From the NCBI GenBank assembly GCA_009924535.1, contig RFRI01000107.1, positions 1-5,674 on the forward strand: a DNA stretch of 5,674 nucleotides, given 5' to 3'. Each line of letters opens with the position of its first letter. Position 1 is the first letter of the stretch. This DNA is from Verrucomicrobiota bacterium. GTDB lineage: Bacteria; Verrucomicrobiota; Verrucomicrobiia; Opitutales; UBA953. This document shows, in pieces, positions 4,794 to 5,674 of this stretch. The notes beneath the pieces were generated by a model, which was not told the DNA's origin, ran no database searches, and saw nothing but the letters and a program-made list of their open reading frames with translations. Made by a program: the position numbers and the translations under genes.

Positions 4794-5674
4794 ATGAGCA
4801 CCCCCTCTGGCTCCGCGACCCTACCCGAACGCCTGGTATCCCTTGATGCGTTCCGTGGCCTGACGATGTTGTTCATGGCCTCGTCCGGCTTCGGCATCGC
4901 GCAGATCGCGAAGGCCCATCCCGATTCCGGGTTCTGGGAACTCCTCCGCTATAACACCTCGCATGCCACGTGGATCGGCGGCGGGGCGTGGGACATGATC
5001 CAGCCCTCGTTCATGTTCATGGTCGGCATGGCGCTCGCGTTCTCGTCATCGCGTCGCAACGCCGAAGGCCAGGACCAGAAGAAACTCTTCCTGCACACCG
5101 TCTGGCGGGCTTTCGTGCTCGTCGCCCTCGGCGTCTTCCTGACCACCGGCAGCACCAACAAGCAGCCCGTGTTCGGCTTCCATAACGTCCTCGCCCAGAT
5201 CGGCCTCGGCTACGTCTTCCTCACCCTGCTCGTCGGACGCGGCTGGAAGGTCCAGCTCGGCGTCATCGGCCTCATCGCCGTCGCCACCTGGACCGCCTTC
5301 GCGCTCACCCCGATCGCCGGGCCCGCCACGGATTACAAAGCCCTCGGCATCACCAGTCCCGACCAGGTCCTCGGCGGCTTCTGGGCGCATTGGAACATGA
5401 ACGCCAACTTCGCGGCGTCCTTCGACCAGTGGTTCCTGAACCTCTTCCCGTGCGAGAAACCCTTCGTCTTCGACAAAGGCGGCTACCAGACCCTGAACTT
5501 CGTGCCCTCGCTCATCACCATGATCCTCGGGCTCATGGCGGGCGAGAACCTGCGGAGCGAGAAGACCCCCGGCGAGAAGCTCAAATGGCTGCTCAAAGCC
5601 GGCGGAATCTGCCTCGCCCTCGCGCTCGTCACCGGCACCACGATCTGCCCCGTCATCAAGAAGCTCTGGACCCC
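4794..5674 (+). CDS. Heparan-alpha-glucosaminide N-acetyltransferase-like membrane acyltransferase (DUF5009/YeiB type; 3' end outside window)
   Basis: The frame is open to the right edge, giving 293 complete codons; no stop is reached. The N-terminus MSTPSGSATLPE is followed by the family hallmark RLVSLDAFRGLTM at residues 13-25, which supports the ATG at 4794. A second conserved block, SHATWIGGGAWDMIQPSFMF (56-75), matches the HxxWxG...DxxxPxFxF pattern of HGSNAT-like proteins. By that comparison His57 is the candidate for the histidine implicated in acetyl transfer in human HGSNAT. Further hydrophobic segments lie at about 104-117, 130-147, 153-173, 235-250 and 266-285. Members move acyl groups across membranes onto sugars, but the substrate of bacterial homologues is mostly unknown. 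Such genes are frequent in Verrucomicrobiota, Planctomycetota and Bacteroidota, often near glycan-degradation genes; none is visible here. The repeat-rich gap upstream suggests its own transcription unit. Confidence 0.85.
   Translation, partial: MSTPSGSATLPERLVSLDAFRGLTMLFMASSGFGIAQIAKAHPDSGFWELLRYNTSHATWIGGGAWDMIQPSFMFMVGMALAFSSSRRNAEGQDQKKLFLHTVWRAFVLVALGVFLTTGSTNKQPVFGFHNVLAQIGLGYVFLTLLVGRGWKVQLGVIGLIAVATWTAFALTPIAGPATDYKALGITSPDQVLGGFWAHWNMNANFAASFDQWFLNLFPCEKPFVFDKGGYQTLNFVPSLITMILGLMAGENLRSEKTPGEKLKWLLKAGGICLALALVTGTTICPVIKKLWT

Noticed and set aside
4655..4897. Short - strand open frame crossing the end of the gap
   Set aside because: It overlaps the conserved start and RLVSLDAFRGLTM motif of the acyltransferase on the other strand and has no features of its own.

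Overview
The window is strongly GC-rich, and its genes prefer G or C at the third codon position. All the genes I can support lie on the + strand. The gene set (a GldA/GldF/GldG-type ABC module, an MscS-like channel and a HGSNAT-type membrane acyltransferase), together with palindromic intergenic repeats headed by GTAG, suggests a Verrucomicrobiota-like bacterium, perhaps Opitutae. This placement is inferred from gene content; there is no rRNA or marker gene here to test it.

Layout. Positions 1-1073 hold the 3' part of an MscS-family mechanosensitive channel gene that is still open at the left edge. Next comes a tightly packed ABC-2 transporter set: an ATPase (1083-1787), a six-helix-type permease (1798-2556) and a GldG-like auxiliary protein starting at 2572. 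The gaps are only 9, 10 and 15 bases, so the four genes probably form one transcription unit. None of the three internal starts has a good Shine-Dalgarno sequence.

The main anomaly is the reading frame at 2572-4440. Its first ~353 residues are the membrane-anchored, periplasmic GldG-like half. From about residue 357 it becomes, in frame and without a linker, the FAD-binding catalytic domain of a class I DNA photolyase. The GldG C-terminus with its expected second membrane helix is absent. So is the photolyase N-terminal antenna domain. The FAD-site residues and Trp triad that can be aligned to E. coli PhrB are all kept. The likeliest origins are a genomic deletion joining two once separate genes, or an assembly join at a common GC-rich 8-mer (3635-3642). 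A working fusion is possible but conflicts with the predicted topology.

Positions 4441-4793 are non-coding and repeat-rich. They contain a heptamer tandem array, four hairpins each flanked by GTAG (two forward, two reversed, arranged symmetrically around ~4594), an inverted partner of the heptamer array, an octamer array, and a hairpin that abuts the next start codon. This resembles a REP/BIME-type mosaic element. From 4794 to the right edge runs the 5' part of a polytopic acyltransferase related to heparan-alpha-glucosaminide N-acetyltransferase (DUF5009/YeiB-like).
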